A stretch of 64,000 nt of DNA from Beroe forskalii (GCA_011033025.1 WFMF01000028.1:124001-188000); one strand, 5' to 3'; shown: positions 1-10,461, counted from the first letter of the stretch. Notes: a model not told the origin generated them from the sequence alone. Numbers and translations: made by a program.

Positions 1-774
1 TTAAGTCATCGGACAGAGATAAGGGACGACACAGTGTGTCGTGTATACTTTAAAACGTATATTGACAGTTAACATTTTATTGGAACACCTGTTAAGTAAG
101 TCTGAGTTGCGTATAATTTTCAAAGCCACGCTCAGCCCTTTGATCCGCCCTGGAGTGAAACCGAAGCAGGTGAAATTTTGCACCTGATGATGAATTAACC
201 AGGGTTCTTCAAAGGGCAACAAGTTCACAAGTTGGCGCGGCAACCAGGCATGTACATTGTACCTAATTCTTTCAGTAGTTGAATTTGTTATTTGAGGCAA
301 CTCTATGATCTATCTGTGATTTACGGAAAAATCGCTAAAAAAGACAGAAAATGTACTTTATTAAAGAACATCAATTAATTAATTGCATAATATCGTCCCT
401 TCAAATTTTCGGAGTTCATAATTTTCTGCCGTAAGGTAGACACGTATTATATATTTTCAATTTCACGCGACCATTCGACCAAAAATATAAAAAAAAATCT
501 TCTGCGACGGTCAATTCATTAATTTAGAAGCAAGGAGGACAATCTTTAGAGCTTCAGGTATTGAAAAGTAAAACTTCGAAATGACAGAAATAACTATCAT
601 ATAAAGAGTGCAGAAGATAGTTGGCAGCCAATCTTACCATAAGATTTCAGATAATACTAGAAAAAATTAAGATAGGATTATATACAAACAATTTCTTCAA
701 ATTTTTAATATTTGACTACAATAATTAAAATACATCATGTCATCAACAGTTAATTCATGGCAATTCCCTCAAGT
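1..774. other. Mostly non-coding left edge
   Basis: A 99-codon open frame lies on the minus strand at 300-1, closed by a stop at the window edge. I do not recognise its product and see no splice or promoter support for it. The rest (301-774) is AT-rich and probably includes the 3' flank of the crystallin/aerolysin-like gene, which ends at 775. I see no convincing RNA gene or repeat. Confidence 0.3.
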
Positions 775-2049
775 CTATAGTTTTAGTTTGCTAATTCCTT
801 TGCCCTCAAAACATTTGTCCCAATCTGCGTCCACTTTGGATTGTTTTGTGTCTGCATCCATTTTCTGGTACTTCCTGCGGACATCATTAACACATTCTGG
901 TAGTTCAGCATCCTTCTCACACGCCTTCTTGGTGAACTCCCCGGACCATGTCCAATAGTTGACAGAGGGGAAGCTGACTGATCTCACCGCCATCGTGCCG
1001 TCCTCTGTCTTCTCTGTTCCGTCAGAGCACTTCAGGTAAGTCCTCATGGGTGTTTCCGACTTGTCGTAAACATACCGCTCCACTATTCCAAAGATCAGAC
1101 CTGCTCCGGGGGCTTCGTAGGTCACAGACTGGGCTGCTGACTTCTCATTGCCCTTAGAGAAGCTCTTTGTTTCGGATGATTCCATAGTGACAGACTTTCC
1201 TTGAGTAGACGACCACGACATACCAATAGCTCCTCCAACCCCCCAAGGTGCGGCGATGAGTGCAACACTGAAGGTCTTGGAAGAACTGGAACTCCATGTC
1301 TCGGAGTTACTGATTTCTATGGAAGTTGTTTCTGTAACAGAGTCCGTGTTGGAGAGGGTCATGGTGCCGCTGCCTGCTCCAGAACATGTTCCACCACTCT
1401 GTGAACCAATGACTTCCACGCCCTCAAATATTGGCTCCAGTTTGTCGGCTTCCAGGATTTCAACTTTATATGGTTGACATTGAACCACAGGCTTGTAAGT
1501 ATCGCAGTTTGGTCTCAGGGAGCTAATTCTGTTATGGTCACTCCAAAAGAAACCCCATCCCATGGTTGGTGCTTCACCTTCTTTTACCTCCCATCTTTGT
1601 CCCTTGTAATTCGGGTGATCATAGAGTTCCCAATCACCTTTTACAGCATAGGAAGAAGATAGTTGATCACCCCAACTAGTTCGTTTGTCTTCCATCAGAA
1701 CTTTGGTCAAATCAGGTATTCCTTCGTAGAACTCAATGGATTCGCCCTGGAGGTTGCTGTCTTGGTGTACAATGATTTTAGCAGATTCAGGGTTGTTGTC
1801 GAATGTGCAGATCCTCCTGGCTGAGGAGTACCAGTCGTTATGGGCAGCGTTGAGTTTAGGTCCTGGTTTCACTACCATCCTTTCGCCGGAGTAGTTATCA
1901 CCATCATAGAGCTCGAACGGTGTGTCACCGAACACCTGGACTCGGGATGTCAAGTCATCGAATCCGACTGCTCTCAGTGACGGAATTGGGCCAGTGACGT
2001 TCATTATCCTTTGTCCAGGTGCGTCAGAATGCCACTCCCACAGAGTCAT
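775..2049 (-). CDS. Beta-gamma-crystallin / aerolysin-like protein, main ORF
   Basis: This open frame encodes 424 residues from ATG at 2049. Residues about 35-185 carry beta-gamma-crystallin Greek-key motifs: ELYDGDNYSG near residue 46, YDHPNYKGQRW near 145, and the closing ISSLRP near 178. Residues about 215-375 are Ser/Thr-rich with alternating strand character and a glycine-rich turn (GVGGAIG), as in aerolysin-family beta-pore modules. The same pairing is known from amphibian EP37 and beta-gamma-CAT proteins, where it gives secreted or vesicle-acting membrane-active proteins used in defence or development. Role here is inferred by family only. The ATG overlaps the stop of an upstream ORF (2393-2046) that has a signal peptide in another frame, so the true N-terminus is uncertain. 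No introns are visible. Confidence 0.75.
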   Translation of the reverse strand: MTLWEWHSDAPGQRIMNVTGPIPSLRAVGFDDLTSRVQVFGDTPFELYDGDNYSGERMVVKPGPKLNAAHNDWYSSARRICTFDNNPESAKIIVHQDSNLQGESIEFYEGIPDLTKVLMEDKRTSWGDQLSSSYAVKGDWELYDHPNYKGQRWEVKEGEAPTMGWGFFWSDHNRISSLRPNCDTYKPVVQCQPYKVEILEADKLEPIFEGVEVIGSQSGGTCSGAGSGTMTLSNTDSVTETTSIEISNSETWSSSSSKTFSVALIAAPWGVGGAIGMSWSSTQGKSVTMESSETKSFSKGNEKSAAQSVTYEAPGAGLIFGIVERYVYDKSETPMRTYLKCSDGTEKTEDGTMAVRSVSFPSVNYWTWSGEFTKKACEKDAELPECVNDVRRKYQKMDADTKQSKVDADWDKCFEGKGISKLKL

Positions 2050-2393
2050 GTAGGACAGCTCTTTCTCCTCCTCCTCCTCTTCTTTAATTTCTTTTCCTTT
2101 TCTTTGTCGTCCTTGTCTTTCTTGTCGTCCTTGTCTTTCTTGTCGTCCTTGTCTTTCTTGTCGTCCTTGTCTTTCTTTTTGTCGCTTCCCTTATCTTTTT
2201 CGTCCTCCTTATCTTTTTCCTTTTCCTTTTCCCTTTCTTTTCTTGCCTTCTTTCTTTCCTTTTTCTTCTCTTGTCTTTCCTTCCTAGCTTCCTTCCGGTC
2301 TTCTTTGGTCTTCTTTCGACGCTGGCCTTCAACAAAATCAACAAGACAGACCAAAATCATCAAAATGATGAGAATTTTGAAAAATGTTGCCAT
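2046..2393 (-). CDS. Signal peptide plus Lys/Asp repeat ORF, upstream of crystallin
   Basis: The ORF has 115 codons. Residues 1-23 form a clear signal peptide (hydrophobic FKILIILMILVCLV, then VEG). The rest is almost entirely Lys, Arg, Glu and Asp, with a tandem KDKDD unit (15 nt, about four copies, near 2110-2175). It ends in TGA overlapping the next ATG as ATGA (2049-2046). The two frames differ by one base, and the crystallin frame stays open upstream through the charged tract. A missing base in the tract would make one secreted protein. Alternatives are termination-reinitiation across ATGA, or a real break. No plausible intron fits: the purine tract has no good GT donor or pyrimidine-rich acceptor. 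Confidence 0.5.
   Translation of the reverse strand: MATFFKILIILMILVCLVDFVEGQRRKKTKEDRKEARKERQEKKKERKKARKEREKEKEKDKEDEKDKGSDKKKDKDDKKDKDDKKDKDDKKDKDDKEKEKKLKKRRRRRKSCPT
2110..2175 (-). repeat. 15-bp coding tandem repeat (KDKDD)
   Basis: Near-identical 15-bp units on the minus strand encode K-D-K-D-D. Such arrays change length easily by slippage, and this one lies in the tract where the two crystallin-locus frames must meet. Confidence 0.8.
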
Positions 2394-3949
2394 TGCGATT
2401 CAATTGTAGAACAACAACTGCAAACTTTTAGTGGATCGATACTGAAATTTCAAACTAAAATCCGGCTGAAATATCAATGGAAGTTGCGGCCCGATGTGAA
2501 CCTCAAGTTTCTATTTCTCTTACACTGGCAACGAGACTACTGCTGCAGTGCGTCAATGATTCATTCGGTGGGACTGTTTCAAGATTTTAAACTTCTTTCT
2601 CAAGATTTTCAGTGATGCAGTGAGGAATTCTGGCTGTCTTGAAGTGTTAACTTGTTGGGGAGTTGAGCCGATCCAAAAACTGAAAAACCTGAATGTAGGG
2701 TTATGAGAACATGCCGCTTCGGTTATGAATTTAAAGGTCATCGTTGGTCATGATAAAATCATGAATGCACAGAATAAGGATTGCGAGAGTAACAAACTAA
2801 TGATTGAAAGTGAGATTTTTCATAGATTATGGCCTTTAAAAATGCATGTATTTTCTAATGCACCAATTTCTATGACTTTTAAAGGGTGGTCTCCGGTTGG
2901 TGATGACCAAATTGGTGTCTTTTGGTCATCAAAATGATAGAAGAGCATAGCTACCGGAAAACTATACGGAATGATAAAAGTTGTTCCTAGCCTGAGTTAT
3001 GGGACTTTGAAAATGAAAATTTACCAGCAAATACAATTTGCACGCTAGCGTTTTTCTTACATTTTTCTAGAATCATCTTGAAATTTTCCAGTTACTTCTA
3101 GGGACTCTAATCAAGATAATTGGTCTATTTCTTTTTATTCAAAACGTTATAACATGAATGGAAAGTTTCAAGATGATTCATCAAAAATGTAGGATGAGAA
3201 AGTTTCTGAAACTTTGATTTTGGTAAATTGTGATAGAAGATCGCGCGTGCACTGTAATTACAGGTTATCCCAATTTTCAAAATGCCATAACGCAGGCATG
3301 GGTAGCAACAAGGTTTTTAATCCCGCGAAGTTTTTCTGGTAGCTAGGATGCTCATTGCTCGTCAAAAACCTAAGTTGGCCATCACCACCCCGAAGACCCC
3401 TTTGCCTCCTTAACTCCTTCTGTTGAACTGCTCGATTAAGAGCGCCAATCAACTAAATTAAAATTGCGTTTAGATGAATCGTTTTGATTGACGTTGGCAA
3501 GAACGTCATATTCACGTAGATACTAGATTGATCCTGAATGAATCCTTGATAAATTACGAAGATAAATTTGGATTATAGATGTGTATGTGGTCAAGGGATG
3601 ACTTTAACTTGACTCAACAAAATTCTTTCTTTGCAAATTCCTCAATTTACAGTTTAAAAATTTTATAGTTCAGTAACTTTCAAATTTGTAAAATACTGAT
3701 TTTGATAAATTTGAAAAATGAGAGGTCCAAAGCGTTAGAAAATGTTGAGAAATAAGACTGGTATTTTCAACACCTTTGCTCACTATCCGAACTTGATTTA
3801 TCAGTATTTTAGACAACGATTTTCAGCATTTTGAGGACCAGCTGAGAGTGGGCTTTTCCAATTTCAGGAGATCATCAAATAAATGAGTCTAACAAAATGG
3901 ATTGTGTACAAAATAAAGTAACTGGAAGACTACGTGGAGAGCAACGACC
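2394..3949. other. Upstream flank of crystallin gene, no gene seen
   Basis: The sequence is AT-rich. A phrase near 2985-3010 (plus strand) reappears inverted near 3265-3300, so part of it is old repeat. A minus ORF at 3452-3258 overlaps this repeat and I do not count it as a gene. No convincing exons were found. Confidence 0.35.
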
Positions 3950-4030
3950 GAGGGGCAGATTTCTGACCGAGGCCAAGGAAAACGACGATCTGAAATTTCG
4001 ACCGAGGCCGAGGCCTCGGTGCCCTAATTT
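3950..4030. repeat. ACCGAGGCC palindrome cluster, left copy
   Basis: Several ACCGAGG and GAGGCCGAGG words end in the palindrome ACCGAGGCCTCGGT-type sequence near 4007-4020. The same phrase recurs at 4820-4935, so the two clusters bracket about 0.9 kb. Confidence 0.6.
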
Positions 4031-4039
4031 GCACCGAGG

Positions 4040-4460
4040 TTGCCTTATTTAACCGGTCCTTCTTTTAACCGGTCCTTCTTTTAACCGGTCCTTTTTTTAA
4101 CCGGCCCTCTAGACAAAAATCGAATCATTCATGGTCCATTTTAACCGGCCCCTTTGACAAAAATTTTTCAAACAGTTGCCAAGACAAATTTGTTTCTCAA
4201 AAATAGCCACAAAAACCAAGTAATACTAAGTAAATTGCATCAAAAAACCCAAATCCTGGTCTAACATCATTATTTAGGACATTATCTGTGTTATATAACG
4301 ACGGCCAAATGAATTTAACAGTACATAAGCCAAGTAATAAAAAGTTTCATCTGACCTAAATCAACTGGCCTTTAATTTGATCGGCCCCACTTTTTTAACC
4401 GGCCCTTTGGACAAAAATCTCAAAGTCGTTTTTGTCCTTAAGGGCCAGTTAAATAAGGGC
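4040..4460. repeat. AACCGG(T/C)CC repeat field
   Basis: Four AACCGGTCC/AACCGGCCC words sit in tandem at about 4050-4110, each separated by T-rich spacers. Further copies lie near 4140 and 4395, several followed by a GACAAAAAT phrase. The core AACCGG with flanking bases is a palindromic or partly palindromic word. No coding content. Confidence 0.65.
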
Positions 4461-4504
4461 CAACAAGGTAAATGAAAGTACATTTCCCTGCACGGGACCT
4501 GTAT

Positions 4505-4760
4505 GAGACCTGGATAAGATTGAAAATTGGTGCCTCAATAGGATATCACTTCAATTCTTACCTATTTTCGACGAGACTGCTAGGCGGGGCCTGGGGGCTG
4601 CAGCCCCTAGAAGCCAGCTGCCAGACGTTACGATTAGATTAAATTGGTAGCTCAATTCACGCCTATTTTAGACGAGACGTTCGGATAAGTTTGAAAATTG
4701 GTGCCCTAATAGGATTTCACTTCGAATCTTGCCTATTTTCGACGAGACTGGTCGGAAAAA
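4505..4760. repeat. Three diverged copies of a ~75-bp unit
   Basis: The phrase AAATTGGTGCC followed by a TAGGAT(A/T)TCACTTC word and CCTATTTTCGACGAGAC occurs near 4520-4580 and 4690-4750, with a shorter, more diverged copy near 4640-4680. The first copy is followed by a palindromic GGGGGCTGCAGCCCC-like word near 4600. Confidence 0.65.
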
Positions 4761-4819
4761 ATCACGGCAGCAACTTAAGTACAGTGCTATGCAGGGGTCT
4801 GGGGGCGGCAAATTCGTTA

Positions 4820-4935
4820 AACTCGGCCGAGGCCGAGGCATTCCAAGTATTGGCAATTCTGACCGAGGCCGAGGCCGAGATATCGGTGAAACCCCAATCC
4901 TCGTTGGAAACCGAGGCCGAGGCCTCGGTCGATCC
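4820..4935. repeat. ACCGAGGCC palindrome cluster, right copy
   Basis: This has GGCCGAGGCCGAGG words and ends in the same ACCGAGGCC/CCTCGGT palindrome seen near 4010. Short ORFs through it (Pro-Arg or Arg-Gly repeats on either strand) are low-complexity artefacts. Confidence 0.6.
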
Positions 4936-6112
4936 TTGGCAGAGAGATTGATCAGCACAATTGTTGAGCTTCAACAAATTATTTTCTATTTGTGTTTAAT
5001 TCAAAATAGGCAATAGCAATTTATTTCGTCTATTAGGGCACTGCAAAGCAAGAAATGGGAATGGCATTGCATTCCCATGAGCCCGAAGAGCTAGGACAAG
5101 GGACTGTGGGCCAGACGAGCTAGCACTAAGTACTGAAAGTGATAGCGGGACCATTTTCCAACTCTTATGAAATGTGTTTGCCAGCTCACCCATGACCATT
5201 GACCAACTATATAAAACAACAGTGATTTGCAAAAATTGTGATTTTCAGTCATAATTTGACTGTTGGGTACAAAAATATGTACACCGTCACACCATGAACA
5301 ACCCCACATAATTTTATGAAAATCGATCATACCGTTTTTGAGGGAAAAATCGTCAAATTGTCTAAATTATCGCGAATCTCTCACTTAAGAAATAAAGTAG
5401 CGTTTCAAGTCAGGTATCAAAAATTTATTGTTGCTTTCAACTGCATAAATTTGCATTCAAGCGACCGCAAATCTCAAACAATCATTATTCATTGATGTAG
5501 AAGATGACAAACATCGTGTCATCGAATATAAGAATATCATGTCCAATCAAATAGTGAAGGCACTTAAACTACAATTAAACGCCATCAATGCTTCAATGGT
5601 AAAAAAGACAAAAGTATAGTTACTCTCTAAAATTTGTATCATGCAAAGTACCACGGTGGCCCACATCACTAAAACAATCACTTGGATCACTTGGAAATCA
5701 ATCATATCGCAAAGACCAATACGGCCACCTGCCCTATCAAATCACGTGAGTTGCAAGATCAAATTGGGGATGGTGGGGGAATGACACGGCCATTGCAAAT
5801 GTGACAAATCAATTCAAGAATTCACCATCGACTTTCTTATAAAAACATGATCACAAAATTACATTTGATAAAAAGAAGGGTAGGTATTGCAGTGTTATCG
5901 TTCATTGGTTTATGGATCACTGAGTTGGCTACGCCCACTATGATAACTCGATTATATCGGTCCCACAATTTCTATCAACTATAATGCGATTATCTTATGT
6001 CTAATACTTACAAAGGATCCGCCAGCTATCATATCAAAAACATCTTTAACCCTATTACTAACCATAATAATTACAAAAAGAATGTAACATGATACCTGTG
6101 GGAATAACTCAC
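4936..6112. other. No gene recognised
   Basis: The sequence is AT-rich with scattered short ORFs that lack codon bias or family resemblance. If the exon at 6298-6113 is real, this is its first intron, but I could not find the next exon. Confidence 0.3.
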
Positions 6113-6298
6113 GTTTGAACAAACCTCCGTTTCTTTGTTGTCTTCGTCCTTCTCGCATTTCTTTTCAGAGTCTCTCTTCTCACTACCGGAATCAGGTAAC
6201 GGAATAGACTCATCCGTTCTGTTCTCGAGGTCAACTTCATTTTTAGCTGGGTGAGTCGGGTCTGCAGGCGCAACGTCGGCAACGGTCTCAGACACCAT
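6113..6298 (-). CDS. Possible first coding exon of an unknown acidic protein
   Basis: From ATG at 6298 the frame gives 62 codons rich in Glu, Asp, Lys and Ser, starting MVSETVADVAPADPTHPAKN. It runs straight into a consensus donor, AAC|GTGAGT, at 6113/6112. An AT-rich TATATATTA lies about 20 bases upstream of the ATG. Composition is disordered and matches no family I know. Downstream exons were not found, so this is a gene start without a body; it could also be a chance ORF. Confidence 0.35.
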
Positions 6299-6983
6299 TC
6301 TTCGATTGAAAGTATATATTATCGAACAGAGAGGCAAGTGAAACAAATCAAATAAAAGACTAGCTTAACTATAAAGCTATGAGCTTGATGTACGTGTAGG
6401 CTATCAGTGAACAATTTGGAGATTGCCTGCTTGTGAAGGAGAGCGGCAATTGACGTTATCCAACGCGATTACTGCATGCGCGCGTCGCTGCATTGATCAT
6501 TGCAATATTCGATCCCATGCAAGCGCGCGGCGCACAATTTGATAAATTATTCTAAATAGAGAGCCTTTCAGACTTTTTAAAAATTCTTCCCTTTATAACA
6601 ATGACGTTTTCAGTTCTTAATGGGTTTATGCGATTTTGCTAGACACGTATAATCCTGTTTGCGTTGCGCTGCGCGCGTATCCACAAAAACTGATGAAAGG
6701 TAACATCCGAATTTGTCCTAACCACGACCCTTGTCCGGCCTTGCTTCGACCCCTTGCGCGCGCGCCGCGCGCCACGACTCGCATGAGTTTAAATAAATTT
6801 AAAATTTGAAATAATGGGTCTGGCGACGTCAGACAACAATTAACCCTGGTTACGTTGCCAGACGTTGCCTGCGAGTCGGGGCGCGCGCGCTTCGCGCGCG
6901 CGAGGGGGCCAGGCAACGCCTGGCAATGGTTACGCTTGTCAGACGAAGGCGAAGGGGTCAGATAACGTCTGACAAGGTTACGC
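6299..6983. other. CpG-rich upstream segment
   Basis: About 6460-6545 and 6730-6925 are unusually rich in GCGC and CGCG words for this window, as in an unmethylated promoter or a GC-rich repeat. From about 6830 the text becomes a degenerate lead-in to the satellite, with repeated TGGCGACGTCAGACAAC-, GTTACGTTGCCAGACG- and GTCTGACAAGGTTACG-like phrases. The minus ORF at 6916-6626 spans this composition and is not supported as a gene. Confidence 0.35.
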
Positions 6984-8577
6984 TAACTGTTACAGCAGCG
7001 TTACGCTGTTACAGCAGCGTTACGCTGTTACAGCAGCGTTACGCTGCTGTAACAGCGTTACGCTGCTGTAACAGCGTTACACTGCTGTAACAGCGTTACA
7101 CTGCTGTAACAGCGTTACACTGCTGTAACAGCGTTACACTGCTGTAACAGCGTTACACTGCTGTAACAGCGTTACACTGCTGTAACAGCGTTACACTGCT
7201 GTAACAGCGTTACACTGCTGTAACAGCGTTACGCTGCTGTAACAGCGTTACACTGCTGTAACAGCGTTACGCTGCTGTAACAGCGTTACACTGCTGTAAC
7301 AGCGTTACACTGCTGTAACAGCGTTACGCTGCTGTAACAGCGTTACGCTGCTGTAACAGCGTTACACTGCTGTAACAGCGTTACACTGCTGTAACAGCGT
7401 TACACTGCTGTAACAGCGTTACACTGCTGTAACAGCGTTACACTGCTGTAACAGCGTTACACTGCTGTAACAGCGTTACACTGCTGTAACAGCGTTACAC
7501 TGCTGTAACAGCGTTACACTGCGTAACAGCGTTACGCTGCTGTAACAGCGTTACGCTGCTGTAACAGCGTTACACTGCTGTAACAGCGTTACGCTGCTGT
7601 AACAGCGTTACACTGCTGTAACAGCGTTACGCTGCTGTAACAGCGTTACGCTGCTGTAACAGCGTTACGCTGCTGTAACAGCGTTACGCTGCTGTAACAG
7701 CGTTACGCTGCTGTAACAGCGTTACGCTGCTGTAACAGCGTTACGCTGCTGTAACAGCGTTACGCTGCTGTAACAGCGTTACGCTGCTGTAACAGCGTTA
7801 CGCTGCTGTAACAGCGTTACGCTGCTGTAACAGCGTTACGCTGCTGTAACAGCGTTACGCTGCTGTAACAGCGTTACGCTGCTGTAACAGCGTTACGCTG
7901 CTGTAACAGCGTTACGCTGCTGTAACAGCGTTACGCTGCTGTAACAGCGTTACGCTGCTGTAACAGCGTTACGCTGCTGTAACAGCGTTACGCTGCTGTA
8001 ACAGCGTTACGCTGCTGTAACAGCGTTACGCTGCTCTAACAGCGTTACGCTGCTGTAACAGCGTTACGCTGCTGTAACAGCGTTACGCTGCTGTAACAGC
8101 GTTACGCTGCTCTAGCAGCGTTACGCTGCTGTAACAGCTATACGCTGCTGTAACAGCTATACGCTGCTGTAACAGCGTTACGCTGCTGTAACAGCGTTAC
8201 GCTGCTGTAACAGCGTTACGCTGCTGTAACAGCGTTACGCTGCTGTAACAGCGTTACGCTGCTGTAACAGCGTTACGCTGCTGTAACAGCGTTACGCTGC
8301 TGTAACAGCGTTACGCTGCTGTAACAGCGTTACGCTGCTGTAACAGCGTTACGCTGCTGTAACAGCGTTACGCTGCTGTAACAGCGTTACGCTGCTGTAA
8401 CAGCGTTACGCTGCTGTAACAGCGTTACGCTGCTGTAACAGCGTTACGCTGCTGTAACAGCGTTACGCTGCTGTAACAGCGTTACAGTGCTGTAACAGCG
8501 TTACAGTGCTGTAACAGCGTTACGCTGCTGTAACAGCGTTACAGTGCTGTAACAGCATTACGCTGTTATAACAGCGT
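6984..8577. repeat. 19-bp satellite, about 84 copies
   Basis: The unit GTTACGCTGCTGTAACAGC is repeated head to tail for about 1.6 kb. Each unit contains the inverted pairs GTTAC/GTAAC and GCTG/CAGC, so single strands can fold into short hairpins. The first three or so units carry the inner part reversed (GTTACAGCAGC instead of GCTGCTGTAAC). Copies with A in place of G at the sixth base (GTTACACTG) are concentrated at about 7075-7610. From 7630 to 8480 the array is nearly pure G-type. One shortened unit lies near 7518 and variant units near 8033, 8109 and 8140-8160. No protein-coding or CRISPR character. Confidence 0.95.
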
Positions 8578-8876
8578 CCAACTTTTACTTTTTTACCAAA
8601 CTTGAAACTGCAATTTCAAAACGAATGCCATGGATAAGTTGATTAATACGATTACGAAATCTTCACTGATAGAAATTTAAAGTTAATTCTTGTTAATGGA
8701 TTGGAGGAGATTTGACCAATACCATGAAGACAAAATTGATCCTTTATGAATGAAAATAAGTAAAATCTGATTCTAATATAAAAAAAAAACTGAACCCATC
8801 CTGATCCATAATCCTGTTAAACTTAAAGCCTCATATCGGAAGCAGAATGTGCTCTCTGACACTGAGATTCATACAA

Positions 8877-9012
8877 TCATATGAGATCGTCTGTTTCCAA
8901 ATCCGCCTCATCTTTTCCCATATCGTAAGCACTGTGGTAGTCCTCTTCCAATGCCGCCAGATTGTCTCTTGCCTCGGAAAACTCTCCCTCTTCCATACAA
9001 TCGTTCACATAC
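8877..9012 (-). CDS. Alpha-tubulin-like, last exon
   Basis: The acceptor ATCATCAG|G precedes 9012, and the first G completes the Trp codon split from the previous exon (HW|Y). It encodes the C-terminal helix ([19 protein letters not shown]) and a short tail ending DDLI before TGA at 8879-8877. The tail is acidic but lacks the usual alpha-tubulin EEY terminus, so detyrosination would not apply. Confidence 0.85.
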
Positions 9013-9270
9013 CTGATGATAAACGTTTATTGGAAACTCGCAATTCAGTTCAAAATTGAGCACTTTTTTGAATGGGATGGGCTCCCCAGTATGAGGTCTG
9101 AATGAAATTAAAGATAAAACTTAAACTTAAATTAGGATATGTTCCTGGCTGGCAAAGTAAATAAGCTGCTGGGAGACTGAATGAAAAGAAAGAAATTGAA
9201 AATAAACTATATATTCTGTTCCTGACCAGCAACTATCAAATCAAAACAAACAATCTGCTGAGGGGCGTAC

Positions 9271-9638
9271 CAGTGCACGAATGCTCGTTTCCGGAACAGC
9301 AGATCGAACTTCTTGTCGAGGTTCTCCCAGGCGTCCCCTATAGCAGTGTTGTTAGAGAGCACACAGAGGGACCGGGTAGTGACGGCCAGGTCACTGTTAG
9401 GCGGCACTACCGGCAGCCGGTGGTTGATGCCCACTTTGAAACCCGTGGGACACCACGACACGAACTGAACGGTCCGCTTCATCTTGATATCGGCGATGGC
9501 AGCGTTGACATCCTTAGGCAGGACATCACCCCGGTAGAGCAGGCCACAGGCCATGTACCGGCCGTGCGAGGGGTCGCAGCGCAGGAAGAGGTTATCATTG
9601 GAGAAGGCTTGCTCCGTGATCTGGCGACACGAGTTGTT
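9271..9638 (-). CDS. Alpha-tubulin-like, exon with C-terminal domain core
   Basis: The exon starts after CCCCTTCAG and ends at TG|GTACGC. It carries the tubulin landmarks [41 protein letters not shown] and RAFVHW. Length 368 nt fits the phase of both neighbours exactly. Alignment by eye to alpha-tubulin needs no gap over the preceding 20 residues. Confidence 0.9.
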
Positions 9639-9832
9639 CTGAAGGGGTGAGGTTTTAAGAGAGGTGGTGTCGAGAATGTTAAAGTTCGCTGAAATGGAAG
9701 GAATTGGAAGCAATCTTACATCACCAAACATGAGCGATAATGATACCATTTTCAAATTAAAAGACAAATCCCCATAATAGATATGTTCCTGATAGCGATA
9801 TATAGTGTGACTGTGGTTCATGGTTGCAAAAC

Positions 9833-9998
9833 CTCATGGACGGCTTGCTCCGGGTTCCTGACAGGACTGAAAGCAGTTACAGGGAAGTGGATGCGAGGGT
9901 AGGGCACCAGGTTGGTCTGGAACTCACTAAGATCCACGTTCAGAGACCCACTGAACCTCAGAGAGCTGGTGATCGTACTGGCAACTTGGGAAACCAAC
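9833..9998 (-). CDS. Alpha-tubulin-like, exon with catalytic Glu
   Basis: The exon runs from acceptor ATATCAG|GTTGG to a weak donor CATGAG|GTTTTG. It encodes [15 protein letters not shown], then [20 protein letters not shown], which retains the alpha-subunit Glu that drives GTP hydrolysis on the neighbouring beta subunit. Its entry phase (one base completing a codon) does not match the exit phase of the exon before it, because of one extra base there. Confidence 0.85.
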
Positions 9999-10149
9999 CT
10001 GATATGTGATTTATTAGCATTAGCAAATCAGAATCAAATCACTATTTTAATTCAGCAATACAATGAAGCCCCAATTGGCCAAAAAGCGGCGTTGATTTAG
10101 AAACATTTAGCTCCGTTCCAACAATTGTATGACACCCATTTCCTCTCAC

Positions 10150-10308
10150 CGGTTGAGGTTTCTCGTAGGAAGGTCTCTCAATGCCAAGTCTGGACCGGCA
10201 CAAACTGTACATGGCCTCGTTGTCCATGAGGAAGACCACGTCCATGTTCTCCATGGTGGTGTGGGTGAGGAACACTGCGTTGTACGGCTCTACAACTGCT
10301 GTAGACAC
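10150..10308 (-). pseudogene. Alpha-tubulin-like exon with +1 frame break
   Basis: The exon encodes [10 protein letters not shown] and DNEAMYSLC, ending near ERPSYE. After that Tyr-Glu the frame is one base too long. The run of three A (minus strand, about 10159-10162) reads as Lys-Pro-Gln-Pro, where the family has an Asn-Leu-Asn-Arg type sequence. Exon 159 nt plus next exon 166 nt leaves one surplus base, confirming the indel independently of alignment. Either the gene is a pseudogene or the consensus has a one-base homopolymer error. Confidence 0.8.
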
Positions 10309-10461
10309 CTGGGGAGGGGTAGTATACGAGTAATCAGGAACACAGAGTCAAATTCTGGATTGTAGTCAATTGCAGTATTTGATAATTTCCGATAATTGAG
10401 TAATCAAAATCAAACTCAAATGACAGACTCAGTTTCAGCCAATAGCCGTTCTGAACCTTAC

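Noticed and set aside
2011-2409. Plus-strand Leu/Ser/Phe-rich membrane-like ORF
   Set aside because: It is the antisense of the Lys/Asp/Glu-rich repeat; composition is forced by the other strand.
4668-4958. Pro-Arg repeat protein
   Set aside because: Produced by GAGGCCGAGG repeat words; no start or splice context.
6984-8577. CRISPR array
   Set aside because: Units are contiguous with no unique spacers, and the context is eukaryotic.
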